A stretch of 64,000 bases of DNA, from the NCBI RefSeq assembly GCF_000013345.1, contig NC_007777.1, positions 1 to 64,000 on the forward strand, written 5' to 3'. How positions within the stretch are numbered: position 1 is the first letter of the stretch; every line of letters begins with the position of its first letter. This document shows positions 22,428 through 32,160 of this stretch, one piece after another. This DNA comes from Frankia casuarinae. Lineage in GTDB: Bacteria; Actinomycetota; Actinomycetes; Frankiales; Frankiaceae. Both the position numbers and the translations under genes were made by a program. The notes below the pieces were generated by a model that worked only from the letters and a program-made list of their open reading frames with translations, made no database searches and was not told where the DNA came from.

Positions 22428-25316
22428 ATGGGGCTGTCCATTATATCTGGGATGGGAGTCTTCATGGATGATGAGTTCTTCGGTATGATATGGGGGAAGT
22501 CGGCGGAGAAGGCGGGGGGATCGATGCACCTGCTCCTCGGCCATCTTCTGGATACGGCGGCGGTGGGCGAACTTGTCTGGGATCGTTTCCTCGCATCCAC
22601 CATTCGGGATCGTCTGGATGATTGCAGCGATGGTCGCGGGCGGTCTCTGTTCGCGCTGTTGTGCGGCCTGCATGATGTCGGTAAGGCCACGCCGGCCTTT
22701 CAGATGAAGGACGAGGGTTTGGCGCAGCGCGTTCGGGCTGCCGGGCTTGGCTGGCGAGGGGTGACTCCTCAGCAGGGCCGGCAGTGGCATCACGCGCGGG
22801 CGGGGGCTGTCATCGTCCGCAAGTATCTCCCGCAGGTCGGTTGGAGTCGGCCGGGGTGTGACTGGGTGTGGCCGCTGGTCGCGGGCCATCACGGCCTGAT
22901 ACCGGACCGTGGCCGTCTTGTGCACAAGCCCGCCGTCCACGGCGCCGGACCGTGGCTCGACGTCCAACGTGCGTTCGTCGACCGGGTGGCCGGCGACCTC
23001 AACGTTGACCTGGCTTCCTTTTCGGAGCTGCGAACACCATCCCGCGGAGGTCAGCTTGCCCTATCCGGGATGATCATCATGGCAGACTGGGTCGCGAGCG
23101 ACAAAGAGCATTTCGGTGGGCTGTCGGATCTGGCGGAGATCTCGATGAAGGGCTCGCGGGAGCGTGCACAGCGAGCCTGGGCACAGTTGGGTCTGCGTGG
23201 CGGGTGGCGCTCCGACCGGCCCGCACCCGGCAACCAGTCTGACCTGGTGCACCACAGATTCGGTAAGCCAGCCCGGCCGGCGCAGCGCGCCGCGGTCCAG
23301 GCCGTGCGGGAAATGCCCGGCCCCGGGCTACTGATCCTGGAAGCGCCGATGGGTGAGGGGAAGACGGAGGCGGCGCTCGCCGCCGCGGAGGTACTGGCCG
23401 GCAAGGTCGGTGCGGATGGGGTGTTCGTCGGAATGCCGACGCAGGCGACGAGCGATCCGATGTTCAGCCGGGTCCGCGGCTGGCTCACCGCGGTGGATCC
23501 CGAGGTTCCGATCGGCCTACTGCACGGCCGGGCTCGTTTCAACAAGGAGTGGGCGGCACTTCGGTCGCAGGTCCGGTTCGTCGACGTGCATGACGATCTC
23601 GACGAGTATGGGATGGCCGACGATTTCGGTACGGGTACGAGCGGCCCGGGTCGTCGCGACGCACCGCTGGCGGGCGCCGCGGCGGCCGCGGAGTGGTTCT
23701 TCGGATCGAAACGGGGGTTGCTCGCTGCGGTGACGGTCGGCACGGTGGATCACCTGCTGCAGGCGGCGACCCGGACGAAGCATGTGATGCTACGGCACGC
23801 CGGCCTGGCCGGCCGGGTCGTCATCCTTGACGAGGTACACGCCTACGACGTCTACATGGCGCAGTTCCTGTTCGAGGCGTTGCGCTGGCTCGCCGACACC
23901 GGCGTGCCGGTCATCGTTCTGTCCGCGACGCTGCCGCCGGTACTGCGTGCACAGCTCGCCGGCGCCTATCTGCAGGGCGCCCTGCAGCGCCCCGATGTCG
24001 ACCTCGCCGATCTGCCGCGGCCCACCGGCTACCCGAGCACCACCGCGGTGTATATGGCCGACGGGAAGCCCCGGTTTTCCGTGACGTCCCAGTCACCCTG
24101 GCGTGAGTCCGTGCCCGTTGCGGTAGAGATCCTGGCAGAGCCCACCGACTTCGCCCCGGTGAGCATCGCCGCCGCTGTCTCGGCGGAGGTGAGCGAGGGC
24201 GGCTGCGCTCTCGTCGTGTGTAACACCGTCCAGCGGGCCCAGGTCGTCTACGCCGAGCTGCGGACGACGTTCGGTGATGACGTGGTGCTGCTGCACTCCC
24301 GGTTCACCGCAGCCGAACGCGCGAGCCGTACGGAAGACGTCGTGGACAAGCTCGGCCCCCCCGGACGGGAGAACGCCCAGGACCGGCCCGCGCGGCTCGT
24401 CGTCGTGGCCACCCAGGTGGCCGAACAGTCGTTCGACGTCGATGTGGACATCCTCGTCACCGATCTCGCCCCCATCGACCTTCTGCTGCAACGGGTCGGC
24501 CGGCTGCATCGGCATGACCGGCCGACCGGGCAGCGACCGGCCCGGCTTCGCGACCCGAAAGTGATCGTCAGCGGTCTGCGGCTGCCCGACGGGGCTGTGC
24601 CACTCTGGCCCGCCGGTAGCCGGGCCGTGTACGGGGATCATCTACTGCTGCGCTCCGCCGCTCTCGTCGCCGAAGCCGCCACGGGTGGTGGATGGTCGAT
24701 TCCCGCCGACGTGCCCGGCCTCGTCGCTCTCGGCTACGGTGATGAGCCTCTCGGTCCGGCGCGCTGGGCTGATGCCGCGGCCGAGGCCAGGCAGGAATGG
24801 GAGGCCAAGGAGCGTCGTCGCCGGGTGAACGCCACCGGATTTCTGCTTTCCGGCGAGGACGGTCTGGGCCTGACCACGCTCGAGGGTCTGCACGACAAGG
24901 CGACCGCGCCGCTGGAAACCGAGGAACGCCTCACCGCGGTCGTCCGTGACAGCGACGAGTCCGTGGAGGTCGTCCTCGTCCGCCGCGGACCGGCCGGGTA
25001 TCTCACGCTCGCGGGCCGATCGCTCGGGCACATCGGCGAAGTTGCCGTGTCTGACGACGCGGTCCTCGAAGAGGTCGTCGGAGCCACCATCCGCCTGCCC
25101 GCGAACAAGGAGATCACCGCCGCGGCGCATGCCGAACTGACTCCCCTGGCCGGCTGGGACGGCGACTCCTGGCTCCGCCGCACCCGCGCCCTGATTCTCG
25201 ACGATCGCATGTCGGCGATCCTCGGGGGGCGACACCTGACCTATGACAACAAGCTCGGGCTGAGCCTCGCGCCTCGACCGGCTGCTGATACTCGACCGGC
25301 TGCTGGTAAAGGGTGA
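22428..25316 (+). CDS. cas3: CRISPR-associated helicase-nuclease Cas3 (type I-E)
   Basis: Cas3 is the HD nuclease and DExH helicase recruited by Cascade to degrade target DNA. The HD domain includes LLGHLLDTAA, the HD pair in CGLHDVGKA at residues 82-83, HHARAG and VAGHHG. The helicase has Walker A APMGEGKTEAA near 305, DEVH in LDEVHAYD near 468, SAT in LSATLPP and motif VI QRVGRLHRH. At 962 residues it is full length. ATG 22428 (AAGG upstream) and ATG 22464 (GGGAG, 5 bp) are both possible starts; the second better fits relatives. It opens the cas locus but is separated from cas8e by a 362-bp gap. Confidence 0.96.
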   Translation: MGLSIISGMGVFMDDEFFGMIWGKSAEKAGGSMHLLLGHLLDTAAVGELVWDRFLASTIRDRLDDCSDGRGRSLFALLCGLHDVGKATPAFQMKDEGLAQRVRAAGLGWRGVTPQQGRQWHHARAGAVIVRKYLPQVGWSRPGCDWVWPLVAGHHGLIPDRGRLVHKPAVHGAGPWLDVQRAFVDRVAGDLNVDLASFSELRTPSRGGQLALSGMIIMADWVASDKEHFGGLSDLAEISMKGSRERAQRAWAQLGLRGGWRSDRPAPGNQSDLVHHRFGKPARPAQRAAVQAVREMPGPGLLILEAPMGEGKTEAALAAAEVLAGKVGADGVFVGMPTQATSDPMFSRVRGWLTAVDPEVPIGLLHGRARFNKEWAALRSQVRFVDVHDDLDEYGMADDFGTGTSGPGRRDAPLAGAAAAAEWFFGSKRGLLAAVTVGTVDHLLQAATRTKHVMLRHAGLAGRVVILDEVHAYDVYMAQFLFEALRWLADTGVPVIVLSATLPPVLRAQLAGAYLQGALQRPDVDLADLPRPTGYPSTTAVYMADGKPRFSVTSQSPWRESVPVAVEILAEPTDFAPVSIAAAVSAEVSEGGCALVVCNTVQRAQVVYAELRTTFGDDVVLLHSRFTAAERASRTEDVVDKLGPPGRENAQDRPARLVVVATQVAEQSFDVDVDILVTDLAPIDLLLQRVGRLHRHDRPTGQRPARLRDPKVIVSGLRLPDGAVPLWPAGSRAVYGDHLLLRSAALVAEAATGGGWSIPADVPGLVALGYGDEPLGPARWADAAAEARQEWEAKERRRRVNATGFLLSGEDGLGLTTLEGLHDKATAPLETEERLTAVVRDSDESVEVVLVRRGPAGYLTLAGRSLGHIGEVAVSDDAVLEEVVGATIRLPANKEITAAAHAELTPLAGWDGDSWLRRTRALILDDRMSAILGGRHLTYDNKLGLSLAPRPAADTRPAAGKG

Positions 25317-25678
25317 ACTGCCGGACCGGGGCAAGGTGTTGATCTTCTCGGCGCTCAAGATGGGACGGCTGACTCCCATGCTCCGAGACAAGGCGAATCC
25401 GTGCAGATATACCGGTTCACCCCATACGTCACTGTATGTGCTACTTTCGGTGCGAGGCGGGAGCATGGGCACCGTTCGGCCAGTTATCTGGTCGCCATGG
25501 GTTAGGAGATCCTTGATGTGGCGACGCCAGATGTCCATCTCCTAGCAGGAGCCGCACGATCGGTAGCAGCCGACGTGCCGCGCCGTCGCGGTCGACCAAA
25601 ACTGTCGGTGGCCCTTGGTACATCTCGGCTGAGCCACCGACGGTCGGCGCAGGCCGGGGCCTACGAACGGGGGAATGA
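25317..25678. other. Gap between cas3 and cas8e, probable Cascade promoter region
   Basis: In an otherwise tight locus this 362-bp gap has no convincing gene; small frames on both strands lack ribosome sites and recognisable sequence. It contains an 8-bp inverted repeat TAGGAGAT / ATCTCCTA at 25503-25510 and 25537-25544. A separate promoter for the Cascade-cas1-cas2 genes here is inference. Confidence 0.4.
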
Positions 25679-27331
25679 GTGAACGGTTTCAACCTGATCG
25701 ATGGGCAATGGATCCCAGTGATCAAGCGGGGGCGGCGCCTGGAGGTGGGGATCAGGAAGGCGCTCGTCGACGCTCACACGATCGACGGGCTGGCCCTTGA
25801 TGATCCGCTCGAAGCCGTGGCGGTGCTGCGTCAGGTCCTGCTGCCCGTCGTCCTGGACGTGTTCGGCGCCCCCCGTACCGACGAGGAGTGGTCACAGCGG
25901 TGGGAGGCTGGCTGTTTCGACCGGATTATCAGGAAAGATCGGGCTGAGGATGAGGAGGGCATCGAGTCGTATCTGATCCGACAGGCGGCACGATTTCATC
26001 TGTTTCATCCGACGGCTCCGTTTGCGCAGGTCGCCGGGTTGCGGACCGCGAAGGACGAGACGAAGCCGGTGTCGCTGCTGGTTCCGCGGCTGGCCTCGGG
26101 GAACAATGTTCCGCTGTTCAGTTCCCGGACCGAGAACGACCCGCCGAGCCTGACGCCCGCTGCGGCGGCACGGGCGTTGCTCGCAGCCCATTGCTGGGAC
26201 ACCGCCGCGATCAAGACCGGAGCGGCGGATGACCCGAAGGTCAAGACGGGGAAGACGATGGGGAACCCGACCGGGCCGCTCGGGCAGTTCGGGATCGTCC
26301 TGCCGCTGGGTGAGACGCTCTTCCATACGCTGATGCTCAGCATCCCCGTCCTGCGGCACGGTCTGCGGCAGAAGGACCGGCCGCAATGGAGATCCGAAAG
26401 CAGCGCCACCTCCCGCTGGGAGACTCGCGCCCCGGAAGGGCTACTGGATCTGCTGACCTGGCAGTCGCGGCGGATCCGGCTCGTGCCCGAGGCAGACCCG
26501 ACGGCTGTCGAGGATGTCTCGGTCCGACGGGTGGTGCTCACCGCCGGTGACCGGCTCACCGGATCGGTGCACGCACTCGAACCGCACACGGCGTGGCGGC
26601 AGGTTGACAAGCCCAAAGCCGACGAGCCGCCGGTCCGTCCGGTGCGGCATCAGCCGGGCCGGTCGGCCTGGCGCGGGCTGGAGGCTCTGCTGACCACAAC
26701 GCCCTTGTCGAGTGACAAAGTGTTCGCGCCGACGGCGCTGTCGCAGCTCGCCCGGCTGCGTGACGACGGCTATGTCCCCGATGATCTGCCACTGCAGGTA
26801 CTGACCGTCGGGGTGAAGTACGGCACGCAGTCGGCGGTGATCGACGAGGTAATGGCCGATGAGATTCCCCTCCCGGTCACCGCGCTGGCACGGGACTCCG
26901 CGGTCCGTGAGACCGTGCTGGCGGTGGCGGCCCAGGCCGAGAGCCTGCGGATCGCCGCCAACCGTCTCGGCGACGATCTTCGTGAGGCTGCCGGTGCGAC
27001 GGACAAGCTGCCGTGGGACAAGGGCCAGCGGCTCGGAGAAATACTGATCCACAGCTTCAATCCGACGGTGCACCGGCTGCTAGCCGGGTTGCAGCAGCAT
27101 CCGGAGGACGCCAAGCGGGCCGAACTTGCGTGGCGGATCCTCGCTCGGCGGTTGGCGTGGGAGGTCGTCGACCCGGTGTTGTCCGCTGCCGGTCCTGAGA
27201 CGTTCCTGGGCCGCGATCCCGGTGAGCCGTTCGGCGCCCGCCTCGCCGGCGCCGAGATGTCATTCCGGCGCACGCTCAACGACGTGCTCGGCAAGGACGA
27301 GGACAACCGGCTTGCTCTGGCCGCCGCCTGA
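25679..27331 (+). CDS. casA: Cascade large subunit Cas8e (Cse1/CasA)
   Basis: Cas8e is the large Cascade subunit that reads the PAM and recruits Cas3. The N-terminus (FNLIDGQWIPVI) and the segment FHPTAPFAQVAGL are typical of Cse1, as are a Zn-free middle and a C-terminal four-helix bundle. The GTG at 25679 follows GGGGGAA; an overlapping ATG at 25675 is in another frame. The protein is 550 residues, within family range. cse2 begins 26 bp downstream. Assignment rests on the conserved N-terminal motif and order in the locus. Confidence 0.94.
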   Translation: MNGFNLIDGQWIPVIKRGRRLEVGIRKALVDAHTIDGLALDDPLEAVAVLRQVLLPVVLDVFGAPRTDEEWSQRWEAGCFDRIIRKDRAEDEEGIESYLIRQAARFHLFHPTAPFAQVAGLRTAKDETKPVSLLVPRLASGNNVPLFSSRTENDPPSLTPAAAARALLAAHCWDTAAIKTGAADDPKVKTGKTMGNPTGPLGQFGIVLPLGETLFHTLMLSIPVLRHGLRQKDRPQWRSESSATSRWETRAPEGLLDLLTWQSRRIRLVPEADPTAVEDVSVRRVVLTAGDRLTGSVHALEPHTAWRQVDKPKADEPPVRPVRHQPGRSAWRGLEALLTTTPLSSDKVFAPTALSQLARLRDDGYVPDDLPLQVLTVGVKYGTQSAVIDEVMADEIPLPVTALARDSAVRETVLAVAAQAESLRIAANRLGDDLREAAGATDKLPWDKGQRLGEILIHSFNPTVHRLLAGLQQHPEDAKRAELAWRILARRLAWEVVDPVLSAAGPETFLGRDPGEPFGARLAGAEMSFRRTLNDVLGKDEDNRLALAAA

Positions 27332-27357
27332 TTCCCACGACCCGTCAGGAAGGTCTG

Positions 27358-27978
27358 ATGACCGAGGTAACCGCGGCGCCGTCCGCATCGTCCACATCAT
27401 CCGAGACGACATCGCCACGCGAGACGACATCGCCACGGCACTTCTGGGAACGGGACCATAAGGGCGACCGGCCCGACGGGGCGGATTTGGCCGTGTTGCG
27501 CCGCGGTGTTGGCCGCGAGCCTGGCAGCGTCCCGGAGATGTGGCGCTACTACTCCACGCTCACCGTCGATGGCCGCAGAACCTGGTCCCTGACCGCGGAG
27601 CACGTCGCGCTCACCTTGTTCGCGGTGCACCAGCAGTCCCTGCCCACTGCGGCGTATCAGCCTGGCATCGGGCTCGGCGAGGCTGCTCTACGCCTGCGTA
27701 GCAGCGACAAGTTCAGTCCTGAGGCGGTCGACCGGCGGTTCAACGCCGTGGCCACCGCCACCACCCTGGACGAGGCCGCCTACCACCTGCGTGGTCTGGT
27801 CCGCCAGTTCCGCCAGGTCCCCGTCGGTCTCGACTACACCCAACTCTGGCGGGACCTCATCGCCTGGCAGACCCCCGAGCGGATCGGCGACGTACGCCGC
27901 CGGTGGGGAGCCCAGTACTTCTACCGGCCCCCGAAAGACAAAGCCGCTACCCCGGCCGCCGCGTCCGGCACTTCCTGA
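27358..27978 (+). CDS. casB: Cascade small subunit Cse2 (CasB)
   Basis: Cse2 is the small alpha-helical Cascade subunit that stabilises the R-loop. The ATG at 27358 follows AGGAAGG. Residues 1-28 are a Ser/Thr-rich extension containing a near-perfect ETTSPR repeat. The Cse2 core follows: LAVLRRGVGREPGSVPEMW near 45-63 and the C-terminal LLR-type segment LRGLVRQFRQVPVGLDYTQL. It is 206 residues. It lies between cas8e and cas7e, as in canonical I-E loci. Confidence 0.93.
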   Translation: MTEVTAAPSASSTSSETTSPRETTSPRHFWERDHKGDRPDGADLAVLRRGVGREPGSVPEMWRYYSTLTVDGRRTWSLTAEHVALTLFAVHQQSLPTAAYQPGIGLGEAALRLRSSDKFSPEAVDRRFNAVATATTLDEAAYHLRGLVRQFRQVPVGLDYTQLWRDLIAWQTPERIGDVRRRWGAQYFYRPPKDKAATPAAASGTS

Positions 27979-28056
27979 TCTTCCGTCTAACCTCCGGCGT
28001 TGCCTCCGCGCACCGGGGCTTTCCCGTCCTGACCCAGCAGAAAGAGGCATCTACCA

Positions 28057-29211
28057 ATGCGCTGCTACATCGACGTCCACATCCTGCAGACCGTCCCTCC
28101 GTCCAACCTCAACCGAGATGACGCCGGTACCCCGAAACAAGCCGTCTATGGCGGGGTGAAGCGGGCCCGGGTGTCGTCCCAGGCCTGGAAGCGGGCGACG
28201 CGAACCGCCTTCGCCGACCACATCGATCAGGCCCAGCTCGGAACACGCACCAAGCGGATCTCCGCGCTGCTCGCGGAACGGCTCGCAACCCGCTGCGCGC
28301 TCGACGCGGAAACCAGCACCCGGATCGCCACCAGCCTTCTGACCGCTCTGAAGATCAGTGCGGGGAAGAAGGCGGCGGAGACCGCCTATCTGCTGTTCTT
28401 TGGCCGTCCCCAGCTCGAACGGCTCATCGACCTCATTGTCGAGGATGTGCCGCGCCTCGCCGATCTCAGCGACGGCGATCTGCTCGCCGCGGTCAAGGAT
28501 GTGCCTGTCCTGGCTACTCTCGGCAGCGACCATCCGATCGACGTCGCGCTGTTCGGGCGGATGGTCGCCGACCTGGCGTCGTTGAACGTCGACGCGGCCA
28601 CCCAGGTCGCGCATGCCCTGTCCACCCATGCCGTCGACGTCGAGTTCGACTACTACACCGCCGTTGACGACCAGAACGCCAAGGACGAGACCGGCGCCGG
28701 GATGATCGGCACGGTCGAGTTCCAGTCCGCGACGCTGTACCGGTTCGCCACCGTCGGCCTGCACCAGCTCGCCGAGAACCTCGGCGGTGACATCGAGGCG
28801 ACCGTCGAGGCGCTACGGGTGTTCCTCACCGCGTTCACCACCTCCATGCCGACCGGCCATCAGAACTCCTTCGCCCACCGCACCGTGCCGAACCTGCTCA
28901 CCATCGCGATCCGCCCCGACCAGCCGGTCAACCTTGTCTCCGCGTTCGAGAAGCCGGTACTGCCCCGTGGCCGGGGCGTCCTCACCGGATCCCTCGAGCA
29001 GTTCGCCATCGAACTCAACAGCGCGTCGACGCTGTGGGGCCTCCAGCCCGACATCCTCGCCTCCACCTACCGCGCCCCCGACGACACCAACACCAACACC
29101 GACACCACGGCGATGATCGTCAAGGCGCTCGGCGAGCCGAAGCCGTTCGACGAGGTTCTCGACACAGTGGTGGCTGCCGCCCGCGACCGGCTCATGAGCA
29201 GCGTCCGATGA
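28057..29211 (+). CDS. casC: Cascade backbone subunit Cas7e (Cse4/CasC)
   Basis: Cas7e is the RAMP-fold subunit that assembles as a hexamer along the crRNA. It starts MRCYIDVHILQTVPPSNLNR, the hallmark Cas7e N-terminus. The conserved GVKRARVSSQAWKRATR follows near residue 34, and GHQNSFAHRTVPN near 270 is also typical. The C-terminal part has an Asn/Thr-rich DDTNTNTDTT run. It is 384 residues. The stop overlaps the cas5e start as ATGA, so the two are translationally coupled. Confidence 0.96.
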   Translation: MRCYIDVHILQTVPPSNLNRDDAGTPKQAVYGGVKRARVSSQAWKRATRTAFADHIDQAQLGTRTKRISALLAERLATRCALDAETSTRIATSLLTALKISAGKKAAETAYLLFFGRPQLERLIDLIVEDVPRLADLSDGDLLAAVKDVPVLATLGSDHPIDVALFGRMVADLASLNVDAATQVAHALSTHAVDVEFDYYTAVDDQNAKDETGAGMIGTVEFQSATLYRFATVGLHQLAENLGGDIEATVEALRVFLTAFTTSMPTGHQNSFAHRTVPNLLTIAIRPDQPVNLVSAFEKPVLPRGRGVLTGSLEQFAIELNSASTLWGLQPDILASTYRAPDDTNTNTDTTAMIVKALGEPKPFDEVLDTVVAAARDRLMSSVR

Positions 29212-30038
29212 GCCAGGACCCGCCCCGCCACTGCCTGGTGCTGCGCCTCGCCGGCCCCCTGCAGTCCTGGGGTTCCCGCAGCATGTTCAACCGCCGCGAC
29301 ACCCTCACCGAACCGACGAAGAGCGGGATCATCGGGCTGCTCGCCGCCGCCCAGGGCCGCCGGCGCACCGACCCGATCGAGGACCTCCTCAGCCTCACCC
29401 TCGGGATCCGCACCGACCAGCCCGGCACCCTGCTGCGCGACTACCACACCGTCAGCGACTACCGCGGCCGGCCGCTACCCTCCGCCGCGGTCAGCGCGAA
29501 AGGCCTCCAGAAACCGACGTCCCCGGCGAAGCACACCCACGTCACCGAGCGGTTCTACCTGCAGGACGCCGTGTTCGTCGCCGCCCTCGCCGCACCCGAA
29601 CCGGTGCTCACCACCCTCGCCGACGCGCTGCGCACCCCCGCCTTTCCCCTCGCGCTCGGCCGCCGCGCCTGCCCGCCGACCCACCCCCTCCTCCTCGTTC
29701 CCGACAGCGAGCCGGACGCCGCTTTGTGGTCGGGCAGCGCCCTGGAGGTCCTGCGGCAGGTGCCGTGGCAGGCCCGCCCCGACCACCGCGACGCCCTCGC
29801 CCGGCGCAGGCCACCCCGCCTCCGCCGCATCGACCTACCCGTCACCGTTGACGACCCAGACGGGGACGACGTCCGGATCGACCTGCCGACCACCTTCGAT
29901 CCCCACCAGCGAGGGTTCACCAGCCGCCGGGTCCACCAGAGCTGGGTCCACCTCCCACCCCCCTACGAGCTCACCGACGCCGACAACGTCGAGGGCACCA
30001 CCCCGCACCACGATCCTTTCGCGATTCTCGGATGGTGA
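29208..30038 (+). CDS. casD: Cascade subunit Cas5e (CasD)
   Basis: Cas5e caps the 5' handle of the crRNA in Cascade. The N-terminus HCLVLRLAGPLQSWGSRSMF followed by RDTLTEPTKSGIIGLLAAA is the Cas5e signature. The ATG at 29208 overlaps the cas7e stop by 4 bp and is preferred although the frame is open further upstream. It is 276 residues, somewhat longer than E. coli CasD because of C-terminal extension. It ends 7 bp before cas6e. Confidence 0.95.
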   Translation: MSQDPPRHCLVLRLAGPLQSWGSRSMFNRRDTLTEPTKSGIIGLLAAAQGRRRTDPIEDLLSLTLGIRTDQPGTLLRDYHTVSDYRGRPLPSAAVSAKGLQKPTSPAKHTHVTERFYLQDAVFVAALAAPEPVLTTLADALRTPAFPLALGRRACPPTHPLLLVPDSEPDAALWSGSALEVLRQVPWQARPDHRDALARRRPPRLRRIDLPVTVDDPDGDDVRIDLPTTFDPHQRGFTSRRVHQSWVHLPPPYELTDADNVEGTTPHHDPFAILGW

Positions 30039-30045
30039 CCGGACC

Positions 30046-30873
30046 ATGACCTACCTGTCCCGGATCTGGCTGAACCCGCTGCGCACCGGCGCCCAGGCGC
30101 TACTGAAGAACCCCCAGCGCATGCACGCCGCCGTCCTCGGCGGGCTCAGCCGCCAACCCGTCACCGAACGGGTCCTGTGGCGACTGGAAACCGGTGAAGG
30201 CCTCCGTGGAGCAGACCGACCGCACCGCGCCGAAGTCCTCGTTCTCACCGAATCCACGCCGTCCTGGGAGCACCTCATCGAACAGGCCGGCTGGATCCAC
30301 ACCGACGAACCCCAGGTCCTCGTCCGCGACTACCAGCCCCTGCTCGACCGCCTCCACACCGGCCGCGAATTCCGCTTCCGGCTGCGCGCGAACACTGTCA
30401 GCGCCACCCGCACCCCCGACAATCCCTCCCCTGCCCAGAAGGAACACCTCGCCGCCCCCCGCCCCCGCGGTGTCCGCGTCGGCCACCGCACCGCCGCCCA
30501 CCAGACGACCTGGCTCACTGACCGCATCGACCGCTGGGGATTCACCCTGCTCACCACCGCCGACCTCGATGGCCCCCGCAACCAGCCCGATGGCCCCCGC
30601 AACCAGCCCGACGGCCCCGGCGACACCGACGAGCCGGCCCCCGCGCTACGGCTCACCGCCCGCGAACGCCTCACCTTCCCCAAGAAAGCCAAGAACACCG
30701 AGAAGACTGGCCGCCGCGTCGTCCTCAACACCGCCACCTTCGAAGGCGCCCTGCGCGTCACCGATCCCGCCCGCGCCCGCGCCACTCTCCTGCACGGCGT
30801 CGGCCCTGCCAAGGCCTACGGCTGCGGGCTGATCACCCTCGCGCCCCTGCACACCGAACAGGCCGGCCGCTGA
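30046..30873 (+). CDS. casE: CRISPR endoribonuclease Cas6e (CasE)
   Basis: Cas6e cuts pre-crRNA at the repeat hairpin and stays bound to the 3' end. The start MTYLSRIWLNP is typical. His27 in QRMHAAVLGGL fits the catalytic histidine of Cas6e. The C-terminal glycine-rich loop GVGPAKAYGCGLITLAP is present. The frame is open upstream, but ATG 30046 lies 7 bp after cas5e and matches homologues. A duplicated 18-bp unit at about 30567-30602 encodes a GPRNQPD repeat in a linker. It is 275 residues. Confidence 0.95.
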   Translation: MTYLSRIWLNPLRTGAQALLKNPQRMHAAVLGGLSRQPVTERVLWRLETGEGLRGADRPHRAEVLVLTESTPSWEHLIEQAGWIHTDEPQVLVRDYQPLLDRLHTGREFRFRLRANTVSATRTPDNPSPAQKEHLAAPRPRGVRVGHRTAAHQTTWLTDRIDRWGFTLLTTADLDGPRNQPDGPRNQPDGPGDTDEPAPALRLTARERLTFPKKAKNTEKTGRRVVLNTATFEGALRVTDPARARATLLHGVGPAKAYGCGLITLAPLHTEQAGR

Positions 30874-30874
30874 C

Positions 30875-31867
30875 ATGTGGTGGCTGTCCAATCCGCAGGA
30901 CCTGCACCGCGTCGAGGACCGCGTCTCCACGCTCTACGTCGAGAAATGCCACGTTGACCGCGACGACAACGCCGTCGTCCTGGTCAACAAGGAACGCACC
31001 GTCCGTGTCCCCGCCGCGTTCGTCGCCACCGTCCTGCTCGGTCCCGGAACCCGCATCACCAGCGCCGCCGTGCGCCTGCTCGCCGACTCCGGCACCGCCC
31101 TGTGCTGGGTCGGCGACCGCGGCGTACGCATGTATGCCGCAGGACTCGGACCCAGCCGCGGCGCCGGCCTGCTCATGCGCCAGGCTTACCTCGTCACCCG
31201 CACCAGCGAACGCCTTGACGTCGCCCGCCGCATGTACGCCAAACGCTTCCCCGACGACGACGTCACCACCGCCACCATGCAACAACTCCGCGGCCGGGAA
31301 GGCGCCCGCATCAAAAAGATCTACCGCGATCACGCCACCCGCACCGGCGTCACCTGGAACAAACGCGTCTACACCCACGGCGACCCCTTTGCCGACAGCG
31401 ACGACATCAACCGGCTCCTGTCCGCCGGACACAGCTGCCTCTACGGCATCTGCCACGCCGCCATCGTCGGCATCGGCGCCAGCCCCGCCCTCGGATTCGT
31501 CCACACCGGAGCCGCCACCTCCTTCGTCCTCGACATCGCCGACCTGTACAAAGCCGACTACACCATTCCCCTCGCCTTCGACCTCGCCGCCGCCGGCCTC
31601 ACCGACGAGCGCGACATCCGCACCGCCTTCCGCGACAAAGTCGCTGACGGGCACCTCATGGCCCGCATCATCCACGACATCAAAGACCTCCTCATCGAGG
31701 AAGGAACCCGAGATAACGACGAGGACGCACTCCACTTGTGGGACGAGCTCGACGGCCACGTCCCCGGCGGCGTCAACTGGGCCGCCGACCTCGCCGACCA
31801 GACCGACGACACCACCATCCTCGGTGTCACCGGACCCGACACCGACCAGCCACCCCCACCCTGGTGA
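30875..31867 (+). CDS. cas1: CRISPR integrase Cas1 (type I-E)
   Basis: Cas1 is the catalytic integrase that inserts new spacers with Cas2. The metal-binding residues are Glu142 in RGREGARIKKIY, His210 in GFVHTG and Asp220/Asp223 in VLDIADLYK. The spacing matches Cas1e. It starts 1 bp after the cas6e stop. It is 330 residues, longer than E. coli Cas1 because of a Pro-rich tail ending DQPPPPW. The stop overlaps the cas2 GTG by 4 bp. Confidence 0.96.
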   Translation: MWWLSNPQDLHRVEDRVSTLYVEKCHVDRDDNAVVLVNKERTVRVPAAFVATVLLGPGTRITSAAVRLLADSGTALCWVGDRGVRMYAAGLGPSRGAGLLMRQAYLVTRTSERLDVARRMYAKRFPDDDVTTATMQQLRGREGARIKKIYRDHATRTGVTWNKRVYTHGDPFADSDDINRLLSAGHSCLYGICHAAIVGIGASPALGFVHTGAATSFVLDIADLYKADYTIPLAFDLAAAGLTDERDIRTAFRDKVADGHLMARIIHDIKDLLIEEGTRDNDEDALHLWDELDGHVPGGVNWAADLADQTDDTTILGVTGPDTDQPPPPW

Positions 31868-32142
31868 CCGTCATCGTCCTCATCGCCACCGCCGACGGCC
31901 TCCGCGGCCACCTCACCCGCTGGATGATCGAAATCTCGGCGGGCGTCTTCGTCGGCAACCCCAGCGCCCGCGTCCGCGACCGGCTCTGGACCCTGCTCTC
32001 CCAACGCGTCGGTGACGGCCAAGCCATCATGATCGAACCAGCCACGAACGAACAAGGCTGGGCCGCCCGCACCGCCGGCCGCAACCGCACCCAGCCCGTC
32101 GACTACGACGGACTGATACTGTTTGCCCGATCTCGCCGATAA
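31864..32142 (+). CDS. cas2: CRISPR-associated protein Cas2 (type I-E)
   Basis: Cas2e is the structural partner of Cas1 in spacer integration. It has the core LRGHLTRWMIEISAGVFVG followed by NPSARVRDRLW, and it ends with the typical PVDYDGLILF. The GTG at 31864 overlaps the cas1 stop. The frame is open from 31738, but Cas2 homology begins at VTVIVLIATADG. At 92 residues it is full length. The first CRISPR repeat begins only 18 bp after its stop, so the expected non-coding leader is absent. Confidence 0.95.
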   Translation: MTVIVLIATADGLRGHLTRWMIEISAGVFVGNPSARVRDRLWTLLSQRVGDGQAIMIEPATNEQGWAARTAGRNRTQPVDYDGLILFARSRR

Positions 32143-32160
32143 ACCCGCAGGTCAGCAAGT

